A stretch of DNA of 64,000 bases. It comes from JANMOK01 sp031415055 (GTDB lineage: Bacteria; Pseudomonadota; Alphaproteobacteria; Rhodobacterales; Rhodobacteraceae). Of this stretch, positions 36,753 to 44,549 are shown piece by piece; position 1 is the stretch's first letter, and every line of letters begins with the position of its first letter. Made by a program: the position numbers and the translations under genes. Location: assembly GCA_031415055.1 (NCBI GenBank), contig JANOQZ010000044.1:130800-194799 (forward strand), in the 5' to 3' direction. The notes beneath the pieces are model-generated. The model ran no database searches and was not told the DNA's origin. It saw only the letters and a list, made by a program, of their open reading frames with translations.

Positions 36753-36788
36753 CCGCCAAATGCCGTGATAATGTGCGGCAAATGGCGG
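36753..36788. promoter_or_regulatory. Inverted repeat upstream of the Xre antitoxin (putative operator)
   Basis: CCGCCAAATGCCG (36753-36765) and CGGCAAATGGCGG (36776-36788) pair at 11 of 13 positions across a 10-base spacer, ending 10 bases before the antitoxin start. Xre/RES modules are autoregulated through such palindromes; binding here is inference. Confidence 0.5.
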
Positions 36789-36798
36789 AGGATGTGCT

Positions 36799-37182
36799 AT
36801 GAGTGGGTCTTCAGTATTAAGAAAGCAACTTACCCACAGGGACCTGAAAAAGGGTGTATCGGCAATCTTGGCCACTGAAGTTTTAGAGTTTGGGTTAACC
36901 AAAGAAGACATTCGAATGATTGTTCCAGACAGAACTTTGGAACGCCGCATTGCCGCACACGATGTGTTAAAAGTCGAAGAAGCCGACGGAATTGCGCGAT
37001 TGCTTCGGGTTGTCGAACATGCTCGCCGAACATTTGGCGATGATCAGTTGGCCGATGAATGGCTGCGCAGTCCCAATCCCGCGCTCGGTGAACAAATCCC
37101 AATTCGCATGGCCGACACCGATTTAGGCGGTCGCGAAGTCGAGACAATTCTGGGTAGAATTGAATACGGGATCTTTAGCTAG
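36799..37182 (+). CDS. Xre/MbcA/ParS-type antitoxin of a RES toxin module
   Basis: A 127-residue protein with an Xre-like helical DNA-binding N-terminus (about residues 8-60: LKKGVSAILATEVLEFGLTKEDIRMIVPDRTLERR) and the C-terminal MbcA/ParS/Xre toxin-binding domain. That domain is recognisable from ARRTFGDDQLADEWLRSPNPALG followed by IPIRMADTDLGGREVETILGRIEYGIFS, with the conserved terminal I-x-YG-x-x-S type ending. It is directly followed, in the same frame, by a RES-domain coding region. It neutralises an NAD-degrading toxin in characterised relatives. Confidence 0.9.
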   Translation: MSGSSVLRKQLTHRDLKKGVSAILATEVLEFGLTKEDIRMIVPDRTLERRIAAHDVLKVEEADGIARLLRVVEHARRTFGDDQLADEWLRSPNPALGEQIPIRMADTDLGGREVETILGRIEYGIFS

Positions 37183-37638
37183 GTACGAATTTGGCGTCTG
37201 GCGCGACCAGAATTTTCCCAAATACTGGACGGGGAAGGCTCACGGCTAAACGGCGGTCGCTGGAACAGTGTTGGCGTTCCAATGATTTATTGCGCTTCAT
37301 CACTTTCACTGGCGGTGCTGGAATCTTTCGTCAACATTCCGCCGCATATGCGACAAACCATTAAATTGCCGAAACTGTACGCCGTGGGAATTGAGGTTCC
37401 TGACGATTTGATTGCAGACTCGCAAGTGATCGGGGAGGAACAACCTATGGAAAAACCAAATTCCCAGTTTTTTGGTGATTCTTGGGTCAATGCGGGAATT
37501 AGTCTAGGTTTTCTCGTTCCCAGTGTTGTCATTAAGCGTGAGCTGAATATCCTACTAAACCCCCGTCATCCCCGCTTGGCGGATGTAAAGATTGTGGTGC
37601 ATGAGCCATTTGTTTTTGACGATAGGTTGGGAAATTGA
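37183..37638 (+). CDS. RES-domain toxin lacking a canonical start codon (possible pseudogene)
   Basis: Translation from the base after the antitoxin TAG gives an intact RES domain of 151 residues: VRIWRLARPEFSQ, GEGSRLNGGRWNSVGVPMIY and LSLAVLESF carry the Arg, Tyr and Glu expected for an NAD+-degrading RES active site. The first codon is GTA where relatives have ATG or GTG. The frame upstream is closed by the antitoxin's own stop. The first ATG (37282, giving 118 residues) would remove the GGRWN strand and its Arg. Either the toxin is disabled at initiation, or it uses a rare codon (ATT 37189 or CTG 37198), or it is made by stop readthrough. It converges on lolA with a five-base gap. Confidence 0.75.
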   Translation, partial: VRIWRLARPEFSQILDGEGSRLNGGRWNSVGVPMIYCASSLSLAVLESFVNIPPHMRQTIKLPKLYAVGIEVPDDLIADSQVIGEEQPMEKPNSQFFGDSWVNAGISLGFLVPSVVIKRELNILLNPRHPRLADVKIVVHEPFVFDDRLGN

Positions 37639-37643
37639 ACCAA

Positions 37644-38255
37644 TTACCCCTTGCCGAAATTCGCCCTAGTCCATGGAATATCAAACATCAAGGCCGGGTG
37701 CTGGGTGCCGCGGGTAAGCGTGCCAATCTGCACCGTTGTTTCCGAGCCGCTTTCGTCGGTGATCGTCCATTGGCTTAGGTGGAAAACCGGGGCGTGGGTG
37801 AAGGTTAGCAGCATGGTTCCAGTGGCCGGGTCTTTCGGGTCGACCAAAAGCAGCCGCGTTTCTTTGCCGTCACCAGTCAGGTTTTGCACAAAGCCCGGAT
37901 TGTTCAAGTCAACATCACTGCGCAAAAGTAGCGACAATGGCGTGCGTTTGAGCTCATAGACCTGCGCGTCGTCCTGCGCTTTCGGGTCAATGATGCCAAC
38001 CATGGTGCCGTCCGAGACGACGACGGCTTTATCAGGTGCGGTATATTCAAAACGGATTTTGCCGGGTTTTTGCAGCATGAAGCTACCAATCGAGCGGCTG
38101 CCGTCGGAATTGTGCTGGGTAAATTGGCCTTCAGCAAGTTTGAGGCCGTTGAGATAGGTGGCGATTTGGTCGAGCGAGGCGAAGGCTTGCGCTTTGGCCA
38201 GCAGCGGGGCCGTCGCAAAAGCAGCGGTTATGGCAAGGAAATGGCGTCTTTTCAT
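37644..38255 (-). CDS. lolA: LolA-family outer-membrane lipoprotein carrier
   Basis: A 203-residue periplasmic carrier. The signal MKRRHFLAITAAFATAPLLAKA is followed by a LolA/LolB-type half-barrel (LAEGQFTQHNSDGSRSIGSFMLQKPGKIRFEY is the family's opening block; LLRSDVDLNNPGF and LSQWTITDESG follow). It shuttles lipoproteins from LolCDE towards the outer membrane. ATG 38255 starts at the signal peptide; a longer frame opens at 38303. It lies downstream of ftsK in related genomes, but here a four-gene cassette and a parS site intervene. Confidence 0.93.
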   Translation of the reverse strand: MKRRHFLAITAAFATAPLLAKAQAFASLDQIATYLNGLKLAEGQFTQHNSDGSRSIGSFMLQKPGKIRFEYTAPDKAVVVSDGTMVGIIDPKAQDDAQVYELKRTPLSLLLRSDVDLNNPGFVQNLTGDGKETRLLLVDPKDPATGTMLLTFTHAPVFHLSQWTITDESGSETTVQIGTLTRGTQHPALMFDIPWTRANFGKG

Positions 38256-38327
38256 AAGGATTACATAGGGTCCAAGCTTTGCACTGTCACCCAACAAACC
38301 CACACAATCGCGTAATGTTCCGCAAAT

Positions 38328-38343
38328 TGTTTCACGTGAAACA
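38328..38343. promoter_or_regulatory. parS: parS centromere site 2
   Basis: This is the same 16-mer TGTTTCACGTGAAACA as at 2090-2105, with the dyad extended to 18 bases (38327-38344). It lies 73 bases upstream of lolA, in the gap between lolA and the accessory cassette. Two exact copies within 36 kb are very unlikely by chance and argue for genuine ParB-binding sites. Confidence 0.92.
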
Positions 38344-38450
38344 ACTTAAGGTTGAGTTAATCCGAGAGATGGGTGTGGATCGATGTTGTGGATTTGAAGC
38401 TTCGCGCAGTCCAACATGGTTAGCTTGCGAGACATGGTAGGAACCCGACT

Positions 38451-39533
38451 TTAGACATCCTGCCAGTCCTCATCAAACGCGGTCGGGCTTTCTGGCAACT
38501 GCCCCTCAAACGCTTGAAGGTGCAAGTGAATATTGACTCGCGCGGCAACGTTTTTTTGCGGCGTATTGATTCCAAGCTCTTCATTGATAGTCGTATCGAG
38601 GATCATTTCTTCACCCCAAATGCCTAAGTTACCGTTCCAATGCGGACTCTTGACGATAGCCCGCGCCGCGTCTCGGTAGTTCCATTCCTTTTCCTTATTA
38701 CGTGCGATGTACCAACCACCGATGACCGGGTAGTCAACCCGATCGATTGGTCGGTTCGCGAAATCAACTGGTTCTCTCGGGCGTGTACTTCCCCAATCCC
38801 CATAGATGACGTTAGTGCGGTTTCTAGCCCGCGCGACTTGCGCCATCAGTTTCCGATTGTTGAAAGGTACGGTTACGGGCTCGTTTCCGTTGAAAAACGT
38901 GAACATTTTTGGTATCGAAGTACAAGACACGACAACTGGAACAGCGGCATCAATTGGATTGAGGTTGCCGGCAATTACGCCATCGAACCACGCAGCTAAG
39001 CTCAACGGATCGCGGGTCCACCCACCCTCTAGGATCACGGCGAAGTCCGCCGTGCCGCCCGATGCAAAACCGCCTACGATGTCGTCCATGTTTTCAGGGA
39101 ATCGGTTCCGCTCTATGCGCATCGCAAAAGGACGCCCCAAAGACTGGAATGATCCAATCTGAGTTCTTATTTCAGATTCGGATTGGCCCCAAGTCTGAAC
39201 ACATGGCCAGATTTGGTCGTGTTTGCTGATGAAATCTGCCCAGTTCGCGAAGCTATTCGTAGGGTCTCGCAGTCGTGCAAGTTCACGCTGTGGCTCGCTA
39301 TCGCCATTAGTTAGTTCGTAGTCTTTTTCAATATCAAGAAAATAGGGACGTTTTGGAAACGCTCTTTCGATCCGCTCAATTGTACGGCCCAAAGAATTCG
39401 AGTTGGCCCATGGTGCAAGCAGAAAACACGGCGTCATTTTGTCTTTTGTTGCGTTAGGAAGGTACTCAAGTCCGTTCATTTCACTGGCACGAACTGCCAG
39501 CGTCGGTACGTAGGATTTGTTCTCTAGTACCAT
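38451..39533 (-). CDS. Beta-family protein (T4 beta-protein-like)
   Basis: A 360-residue soluble protein. The start YVPTLAVRASEMNGLEYLP and the later blocks FLLAPWAN, RPYFLDIEKDYE, WPCVQTWG and PFAMRIERNRFPENMDDI resemble the beta-protein family (Pfam beta protein), found in phages and bacterial accessory regions and often beside ImmA/IrrE genes. It looks like a TIM-barrel-like alternation of strands and helices. No catalytic site is known. It is the last gene of the four-gene cassette, eight bases after the protease gene, and is AT-richer than the flanking core genes. Confidence 0.75.
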   Translation of the reverse strand: MVLENKSYVPTLAVRASEMNGLEYLPNATKDKMTPCFLLAPWANSNSLGRTIERIERAFPKRPYFLDIEKDYELTNGDSEPQRELARLRDPTNSFANWADFISKHDQIWPCVQTWGQSESEIRTQIGSFQSLGRPFAMRIERNRFPENMDDIVGGFASGGTADFAVILEGGWTRDPLSLAAWFDGVIAGNLNPIDAAVPVVVSCTSIPKMFTFFNGNEPVTVPFNNRKLMAQVARARNRTNVIYGDWGSTRPREPVDFANRPIDRVDYPVIGGWYIARNKEKEWNYRDAARAIVKSPHWNGNLGIWGEEMILDTTINEELGINTPQKNVAARVNIHLHLQAFEGQLPESPTAFDEDWQDV

Positions 39534-39541
39534 TTACTCAG

Positions 39542-40057
39542 TTATGCTTCTGCGAAAGCCGACAGTCTGATTTCCATCGCAGCTTTCGACACTTCGAAAC
39601 TTGCCGCAAGGCTTTCTATTGTGGCCTCTGACACCACCCCACCAAATTCCCGTTCCAATTTACCCTCAACCAATTTCAGCGGCATAACCAAGTCGGCAGC
39701 AAGTCGATTTGCTTCATACTCAACTCGCTCGGGAGCGCCTGACCTATAAAGTACATTGTCTGTAATGCCCTCTGGCGAACTGTCGATCACAGATCTGTGC
39801 AATAGATAGTGGGCCAATTCGTGCGCTATCGTGAATCTTTGCCTTTCTCTGGCTTCGTTTCGATTTACACGAATCACATATTGATCGCCCTCTCGCTTGA
39901 TTTGACCTGAAATTCCGGTACGCATGCTCGATATCTTTATGCCGCCAACACCGAGATCGCGGGCAAGCCCACCAAGTTTTACCGGATATTCCGACAAATA
40001 ATGGTCCAGAATTTCTCGCTGTGCCGGTTTAACTGCCGCTAACTCTCTCGATGTCAT
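39542..40057 (-). CDS. ImmA/IrrE-family metallo-endopeptidase
   Basis: A 171-residue zinc protease. The HExxH motif is His79-Glu80-Leu-Ala-His83 (FTIAHELAHYLLH) and the third ligand is likely Glu113 or Glu115 in VEYEANRLAADLVMP, the ImmA signature. Family members cleave phage-type or stress repressors to trigger a response. No Xre-type repressor is encoded next to it, which is unusual; its partners are two small membrane proteins upstream and a beta-family protein downstream. Confidence 0.92.
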   Translation of the reverse strand: MTSRELAAVKPAQREILDHYLSEYPVKLGGLARDLGVGGIKISSMRTGISGQIKREGDQYVIRVNRNEARERQRFTIAHELAHYLLHRSVIDSSPEGITDNVLYRSGAPERVEYEANRLAADLVMPLKLVEGKLEREFGGVVSEATIESLAASFEVSKAAMEIRLSAFAEA

Positions 40058-40066
40058 TTTCGCTTC

Positions 40067-40348
40067 CTACCTTTCGCCCGAATCAGAAGGGTCAAAACCA
40101 CTTTCAAGTTCTTTCGTCGCATCGGGTCTCGGATTCCTGAAAGCGATTTCATCTATGCGAGAGTTTATGCGATCATCCGATAAGGCTTCATCGGCTCGCT
40201 TTGTCACCGCCCGGTCAACTATGTTCGCCAATTCCTTAAAAGTGTATGCCGCCAGTACGCCTATCCCAATAGCGAGTATAGCCAATACAAGTGTAACCGC
40301 AGTCAGCAATACGCTTACGAAGCTCAAATAAGTCGGCAAACTCAACAT
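40067..40348 (-). CDS. Small membrane protein of the ImmA/beta cassette
   Basis: A 93-residue protein not recognised from any family. Residues 5-35 are strongly hydrophobic (YLSFVSVLLTAVTLVLAILAIGIGVLAAY), enough for one long or two short membrane helices. A charged cytoplasmic tail follows (FKELANIVDRAVTKRADEALSDDRINSRIDEIAF), then a disordered acidic end. It could be the substrate or anchor of the ImmA-type protease encoded nine bases downstream; this is inference. Confidence 0.75.
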   Translation of the reverse strand: MLSLPTYLSFVSVLLTAVTLVLAILAIGIGVLAAYTFKELANIVDRAVTKRADEALSDDRINSRIDEIAFRNPRPDATKELESGFDPSDSGER

Positions 40349-40354
40349 CGGCTC

Positions 40355-40465
40355 TTACTGGGTGCCGGGAATGCCGTCAAGGCGGTCCACAACTCCTAGG
40401 GACAACAGCAGATAACATGCTACAAGCCCCCCAAAGAAAAAGGCCAAATAAGCTGCCAGTTTCAA
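40355..40465 (-). CDS. 36-residue membrane peptide at the head of the ImmA/beta cassette
   Basis: From TTG 40465 the frame gives a 36-residue peptide starting MKLAAYLAFFFGGLVACYLL, with one transmembrane segment and a short polar tail (DRLDGIPGTQ). GAGGGGAG lies seven bases upstream of the TTG, a strong Shine-Dalgarno, and a consensus promoter stands 30 bases before the start. The next gene begins six bases after its stop. No family is recognised. The hydrophobic design resembles a type I toxin-like or holin-like peptide, or a membrane sensor. Confidence 0.6.
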   Translation of the reverse strand: MKLAAYLAFFFGGLVACYLLLSLGVVDRLDGIPGTQ

Positions 40466-40494
40466 AAAAGTGCTCCCCTCTTGTTGATATGGCT

Positions 40495-40523
40495 CATATA
40501 AGTTCTCTTTATGTTCTAGTCAA
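40495..40523 (-). promoter_or_regulatory. Sigma-70-type promoter of the ImmA/beta cassette
   Basis: On the minus strand, TTGACT (40518-40523) and TATATG (40495-40500) are separated by exactly 17 bases. Transcription would begin near 40488, leaving a leader of about 22 bases before the TTG start of the 36-residue peptide. Confidence 0.6.
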
Positions 40524-40643
40524 TTTCGATAGTCGGTAGTGCGCATCGAAGCCAGTTCACCTATCACGAGCAATCACTAAAACGACGTTAACAAAATTGT
40601 TTGGCGATCAGGCGCTTCCTTACCGCCACCCAACCGCGTTCGC

Positions 40644-43256
40644 TCACCTCTCCGGAATCAATACCTCGCGTCGTCCCACGTGGTTGGCTTGGGAGACGAT
40701 GCCGTTGTCTTCCATGTCTTCAACCAGTTTGGCGGCTTTGTTATAGCCGATCGACAGTTTGCGCTGGATATAGCTGGTCGAGCATTTGCGGTCTTTGATG
40801 ACGATGGCGACGGCTTGGTCGTACATGGCATCGTCGCTCATCCCGCCGGAGCCTAGGCCGAGCAGCAAGTCAACCTCGCCAACGTCGTCGTCATCGGGCC
40901 CTTCAACCACGCCGGAAACGTATTCGGGTGCGCCTTGCGACTTGAGGAAACTGACGACTTCCTCGACCTCTTCATCCGACACAAACGGGCCGTGTACGCG
41001 GGTGATGCGGCCTCCGCCGGCCATATAGAGCATGTCGCCCATGCCCAGCAGTTGCTCGGCCCCCATCTCGCCCAAAATGGTGCGCGAGTCGATTTTGGAG
41101 GTGACTTGGAACGAAATCCTTGTCGGGAAATTGGCTTTGATCGTGCCGGTGATCACATCGACCGAGGGGCGTTGGGTGGCCATGATGATGTGAATGCCAC
41201 TGGCCCGGGCCATTTGCGCCAGGCGTTGGATGCAGGCCTCGATTTCCTTGCCAGCGACCATCATCAGGTCGGCCATTTCATCGACCAGAACCACGATATA
41301 GGGCATTTTTTCTGGGGCGTAGGTTTCCGATTCAAACACCGGCTCGCCGGTGCGATCATCAAAGCCGGTCTGGACTGTGCGGGTGAAATCTTCGCGCTTG
41401 GCAAGGGCATCTTCGACGCGACCATTAAATCCGTCGATGTTGCGCACGCCCAGTTTGGACATTTTGCGATAGCGCTCTTCCATCTCGGCCACGACCCATT
41501 TCAGGGCGACCACGGCCTTTTTCGGGTCGGTGACGACGGGGGAGAGCAGATGCGGGATGCCGTCATAGACCGACAGTTCCAGCATTTTCGGATCAATCAT
41601 GATCATGCGGCACTGATCCGGGCGCAGTTGGTAGAGCAGCGACAGGATCATCGTATTGATGGCGACCGATTTACCCGAACCGGTGGTGCCCGCGATTAGC
41701 AGGTGCGGCATGCGGGCGAGGTTGGCGACGACGGGTTCGCCGGAAATGTCTTTGCCCAAAGCAAGTGGCAGTTGAATGCGGGCGTCGCCATAGGTTTTGG
41801 AAGCGATGATTTCGCGCAGCAAAACGCGTTCGCGGTTGGCGTTGGGCAATTCGATGCCGATAACGGATCGACCGGGAATGGTGGAAACGCGACAGGCCAG
41901 CGCCGACATCGAGCGGGCAATGTCGTCGGCCAAGCCGATAACGCGCGAGGCTTTCAAACCGGCGGCGGGTTCGAGTTCGTACATGGTTACCACCGGGCCG
42001 GGGCGGACCGAGGTGATCTCGCCCTTGACGCCGTAATCATCCAGCACGTTTTCCAACATGCGGGCGTTTTCTTCCAATGCCTCGTCCGACAAATGATGCC
42101 GCACGATGGTGGAAGGATTTTCCAGCAACGAGAGAGGAGGGGTCTGGTAGGTTTCCGCTTCATCCTCAAACGCTAGTTTTGGCTGTTCCTCGGCGCGGGC
42201 GCGGGCGTTTTTGGCCAAGGCTTTGCTGCCAGGGTTCAATACGCGCGGTTCGCCTGCCACCAGCGAGATGTCGCGGCCAAAATCGGCGTCATCGTCAATC
42301 AGGTCGGTGTCACGAGCGGCAGCATCTTCTCGAGCCTTAACCGCTGCGGAAATTCGGGCCATCAGTCGTTCGTCGTCTTCCTCGGGCAATTCATAGGCCG
42401 AAGGTGGCTGATTGCCGCCGCGCATGCGTCCGCCAAAGCCTGATCGGGTGACGCGATCCATCCGTGCCTCGCCGGACTCGGCGCGGACGGGAATATCGGT
42501 GGCGCGCATCGTGGGTTTTTCGACCTCCGCCGGGGTGTCTTTGCGGCGCAATCGCGCTTCGTTGGCGGCCTTGCCAGCGCGGAAGGCACCGATGCCAAGC
42601 AAGCCGAGCAGCCACCAGAGACCTTGGATCAGCCGTCTTATACCGTGCATTTGAAAGCGTAAAAACCGCTCAATTTCCGGCACATTGACACCAAGGGCGA
42701 ACAGCGACATCGCAAAAAACATCAGGCCGACAAAGATCGTCATGGACTTGACCGACATGCCCAAATCCATCGGCACATAGGGCAGAACAATGCGCAGGAA
42801 CGAATCGCCAAACATGCCGCCCAAGCCATAGGCATGCGGCCAACTGGTAAACGGCACGTGGAAGGCGGCGAAGACGGCACCCAGAGCGATGGCAATCGGG
42901 GCGATGACCATGCGGTTTATCAGTTTGCGTTCACCTTGATGCGATACAAAGCGCGCCCCCCAGGCCAACAGCGCCAAAGGCAGGCCATAGGCGGCCCAAC
43001 CCAAGGCGCGATACAGCGGATCGGCCAGCGAGGCACCCATATAGCCCAGCACGTTGGTCGGGGTCGCATCGGTGGCGCTGAAAAGGCTGGGATCGGTGGG
43101 ATTATAGGTCCAGATTGCGGCGAGTGCGGCTATTCCAAAGGCAAATAGAACGATGCCCAGACCTTCGCGCATGCGTTTTTGCATTGCCAAGGAAGTTTTC
43201 GGCTCCACCAATTTTTTCCGGCGTTTGGTAGATTTGCCGTAGGTCGCCATCGCCAT
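40644..43256 (-). CDS. ftsK: DNA translocase FtsK
   Basis: 870 residues. Four N-terminal membrane helices (about 30-190) are followed by a charged linker (to about 370), then the RecA-like motor with Walker A AGTTGSGKS (Lys529), the Walker B region PYIVVLVDEMADLMM and IIMATQRPSVDVITGTIKANFPTRISF. The C-terminal winged-helix gamma domain (YIQRKLSIGYNKAAKLVEDMEDNGIVSQANHVGRREVL) reads KOPS. It pumps chromosome dimers for resolution during septation. The linker is short compared with E. coli. It is followed downstream by the accessory cassette, then lolA. Confidence 0.96.
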   Translation of the reverse strand: MAMATYGKSTKRRKKLVEPKTSLAMQKRMREGLGIVLFAFGIAALAAIWTYNPTDPSLFSATDATPTNVLGYMGASLADPLYRALGWAAYGLPLALLAWGARFVSHQGERKLINRMVIAPIAIALGAVFAAFHVPFTSWPHAYGLGGMFGDSFLRIVLPYVPMDLGMSVKSMTIFVGLMFFAMSLFALGVNVPEIERFLRFQMHGIRRLIQGLWWLLGLLGIGAFRAGKAANEARLRRKDTPAEVEKPTMRATDIPVRAESGEARMDRVTRSGFGGRMRGGNQPPSAYELPEEDDERLMARISAAVKAREDAAARDTDLIDDDADFGRDISLVAGEPRVLNPGSKALAKNARARAEEQPKLAFEDEAETYQTPPLSLLENPSTIVRHHLSDEALEENARMLENVLDDYGVKGEITSVRPGPVVTMYELEPAAGLKASRVIGLADDIARSMSALACRVSTIPGRSVIGIELPNANRERVLLREIIASKTYGDARIQLPLALGKDISGEPVVANLARMPHLLIAGTTGSGKSVAINTMILSLLYQLRPDQCRMIMIDPKMLELSVYDGIPHLLSPVVTDPKKAVVALKWVVAEMEERYRKMSKLGVRNIDGFNGRVEDALAKREDFTRTVQTGFDDRTGEPVFESETYAPEKMPYIVVLVDEMADLMMVAGKEIEACIQRLAQMARASGIHIIMATQRPSVDVITGTIKANFPTRISFQVTSKIDSRTILGEMGAEQLLGMGDMLYMAGGGRITRVHGPFVSDEEVEEVVSFLKSQGAPEYVSGVVEGPDDDDVGEVDLLLGLGSGGMSDDAMYDQAVAIVIKDRKCSTSYIQRKLSIGYNKAAKLVEDMEDNGIVSQANHVGRREVLIPER

Positions 43257-43262
43257 GTGCCT

Positions 43263-44468
43263 TTATCCTCGAATTTGTACATTGTTACCGAGAACTGAGC
43301 GGATGGCGTTTAGACCAACCTCGATCTCGCCCAGAGTTGCAACCAACGCGACTCGGACGAAATTTTCGCCGGGATCATCGCTGCCGAATGCGGCGGAATT
43401 TTGCCGCGAAAGGTAAGAACCGGGTAATACTTTGATACCTTTTTCGGTCCAAAGTTTCAAAGCCGCCTTTTCGCCATTGCCGACATTGAGCCAGAGGAAA
43501 AATCCGGCGTCTGGTGAGTGGTATCCTGTCATGTTGCCAAGAATTTTGTCGGCAAGGTCGAATTTGGCTTTGTAGAGCTGGCGGTTTGTTTCGACGTGGG
43601 CTTCATCGGCCCAGACTTTTTCGGCGACGCGTTGCAAGGGTAGTGGAACCGGAGCGCCGGAATAGGAGCGTAGACGAGTGATCGCGGCGATGGTTTTGGG
43701 GCCGCCAGCGGCGAAACCACAGCGCAGGCCGGGCAGGTTGGAACGTTTGGACAGCGAATGGAACACCATCACACGTTCGGGGTCGGCGACATGCGCCACC
43801 TGCAATGCGCCGGTTGGGGGTGTGTTGCGGTAGATTTCGGCGTAACATTCGTCAGCGAAAATGCGGAAATCGTGGCGTTCGGCGAGGGCGACGAGGTTGG
43901 TCAAATAATCTTGTGAGGCGACCGCACCTTGCGGGTTGGAAGGTGAGCAAAGATAGACGATGGCGGTGCGATCGAGCAGGTCTTTGGGGACCGACTGGAA
44001 GTCCGGCAGAAAACCGGTTTCGGCCCGCGCTGGCACAAAAACCGGCTCGGCCCCGGCGGTGAGCGCCGCGATCATGTAGCACTGGTAGAACGGGTTGGGC
44101 AGCAGGATGACTGGTTTTGCGCCGTTCTTGGTTTCGGGGCACAAAGCGATGGCCGCGTTGAACAGCCCTTCGCGGGTGCCGTTCAGTGCGGTGATTTGGG
44201 TCGCAGGTTCGAGGGTGACATTGTAGCGGCTTCTGAGCCAATCGGCGATGGACTGGCGCAGTTCGGGCGTGCCTTCGTTGGGCGGGTATTTGTTGAATTC
44301 ATGCGCGTATTTGGCCAGAATTTCCGGCACCATCGCTGGAAACGGGTGCTGAGGTTCGCCGATTGACATGGCAAGCGCAGGCCCGCCCGGCGCGTACCCG
44401 TCGAGCAAGCGGCGCAACCGTGGAAAAGCATATTCCGGCAGGTTTTGGAACCGCTGGGGAAACTGCAT
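43263..44468 (-). CDS. dapC: Class I/II aminotransferase, succinyldiaminopimelate transaminase-like
   Basis: A 401-residue fold-type I PLP enzyme. The Schiff-base lysine is Lys241 (FHSLSKRSNLPGLRCGF), with Asn178 (PSNPQGA), Asp206 and Tyr209 (FADECYAEIY) in the active site. The start MQFPQRFQNLPEYAFPRLRRLLD is typical of the DapC-like group in alphaproteobacteria that makes lysine and peptidoglycan precursor diaminopimelate. Substrate assignment rests on similarity only; it ends six bases before ftsK. Confidence 0.88.
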   Translation of the reverse strand: MQFPQRFQNLPEYAFPRLRRLLDGYAPGGPALAMSIGEPQHPFPAMVPEILAKYAHEFNKYPPNEGTPELRQSIADWLRSRYNVTLEPATQITALNGTREGLFNAAIALCPETKNGAKPVILLPNPFYQCYMIAALTAGAEPVFVPARAETGFLPDFQSVPKDLLDRTAIVYLCSPSNPQGAVASQDYLTNLVALAERHDFRIFADECYAEIYRNTPPTGALQVAHVADPERVMVFHSLSKRSNLPGLRCGFAAGGPKTIAAITRLRSYSGAPVPLPLQRVAEKVWADEAHVETNRQLYKAKFDLADKILGNMTGYHSPDAGFFLWLNVGNGEKAALKLWTEKGIKVLPGSYLSRQNSAAFGSDDPGENFVRVALVATLGEIEVGLNAIRSVLGNNVQIRG

Positions 44469-44549
44469 CTATCGCCTCAAAGTCAGGGGTCTGATGCCCC
44501 AATTGCGGTCGTTGTAGCGGTTGACAGAGATTCGGTCTAGAGCGTTGAC

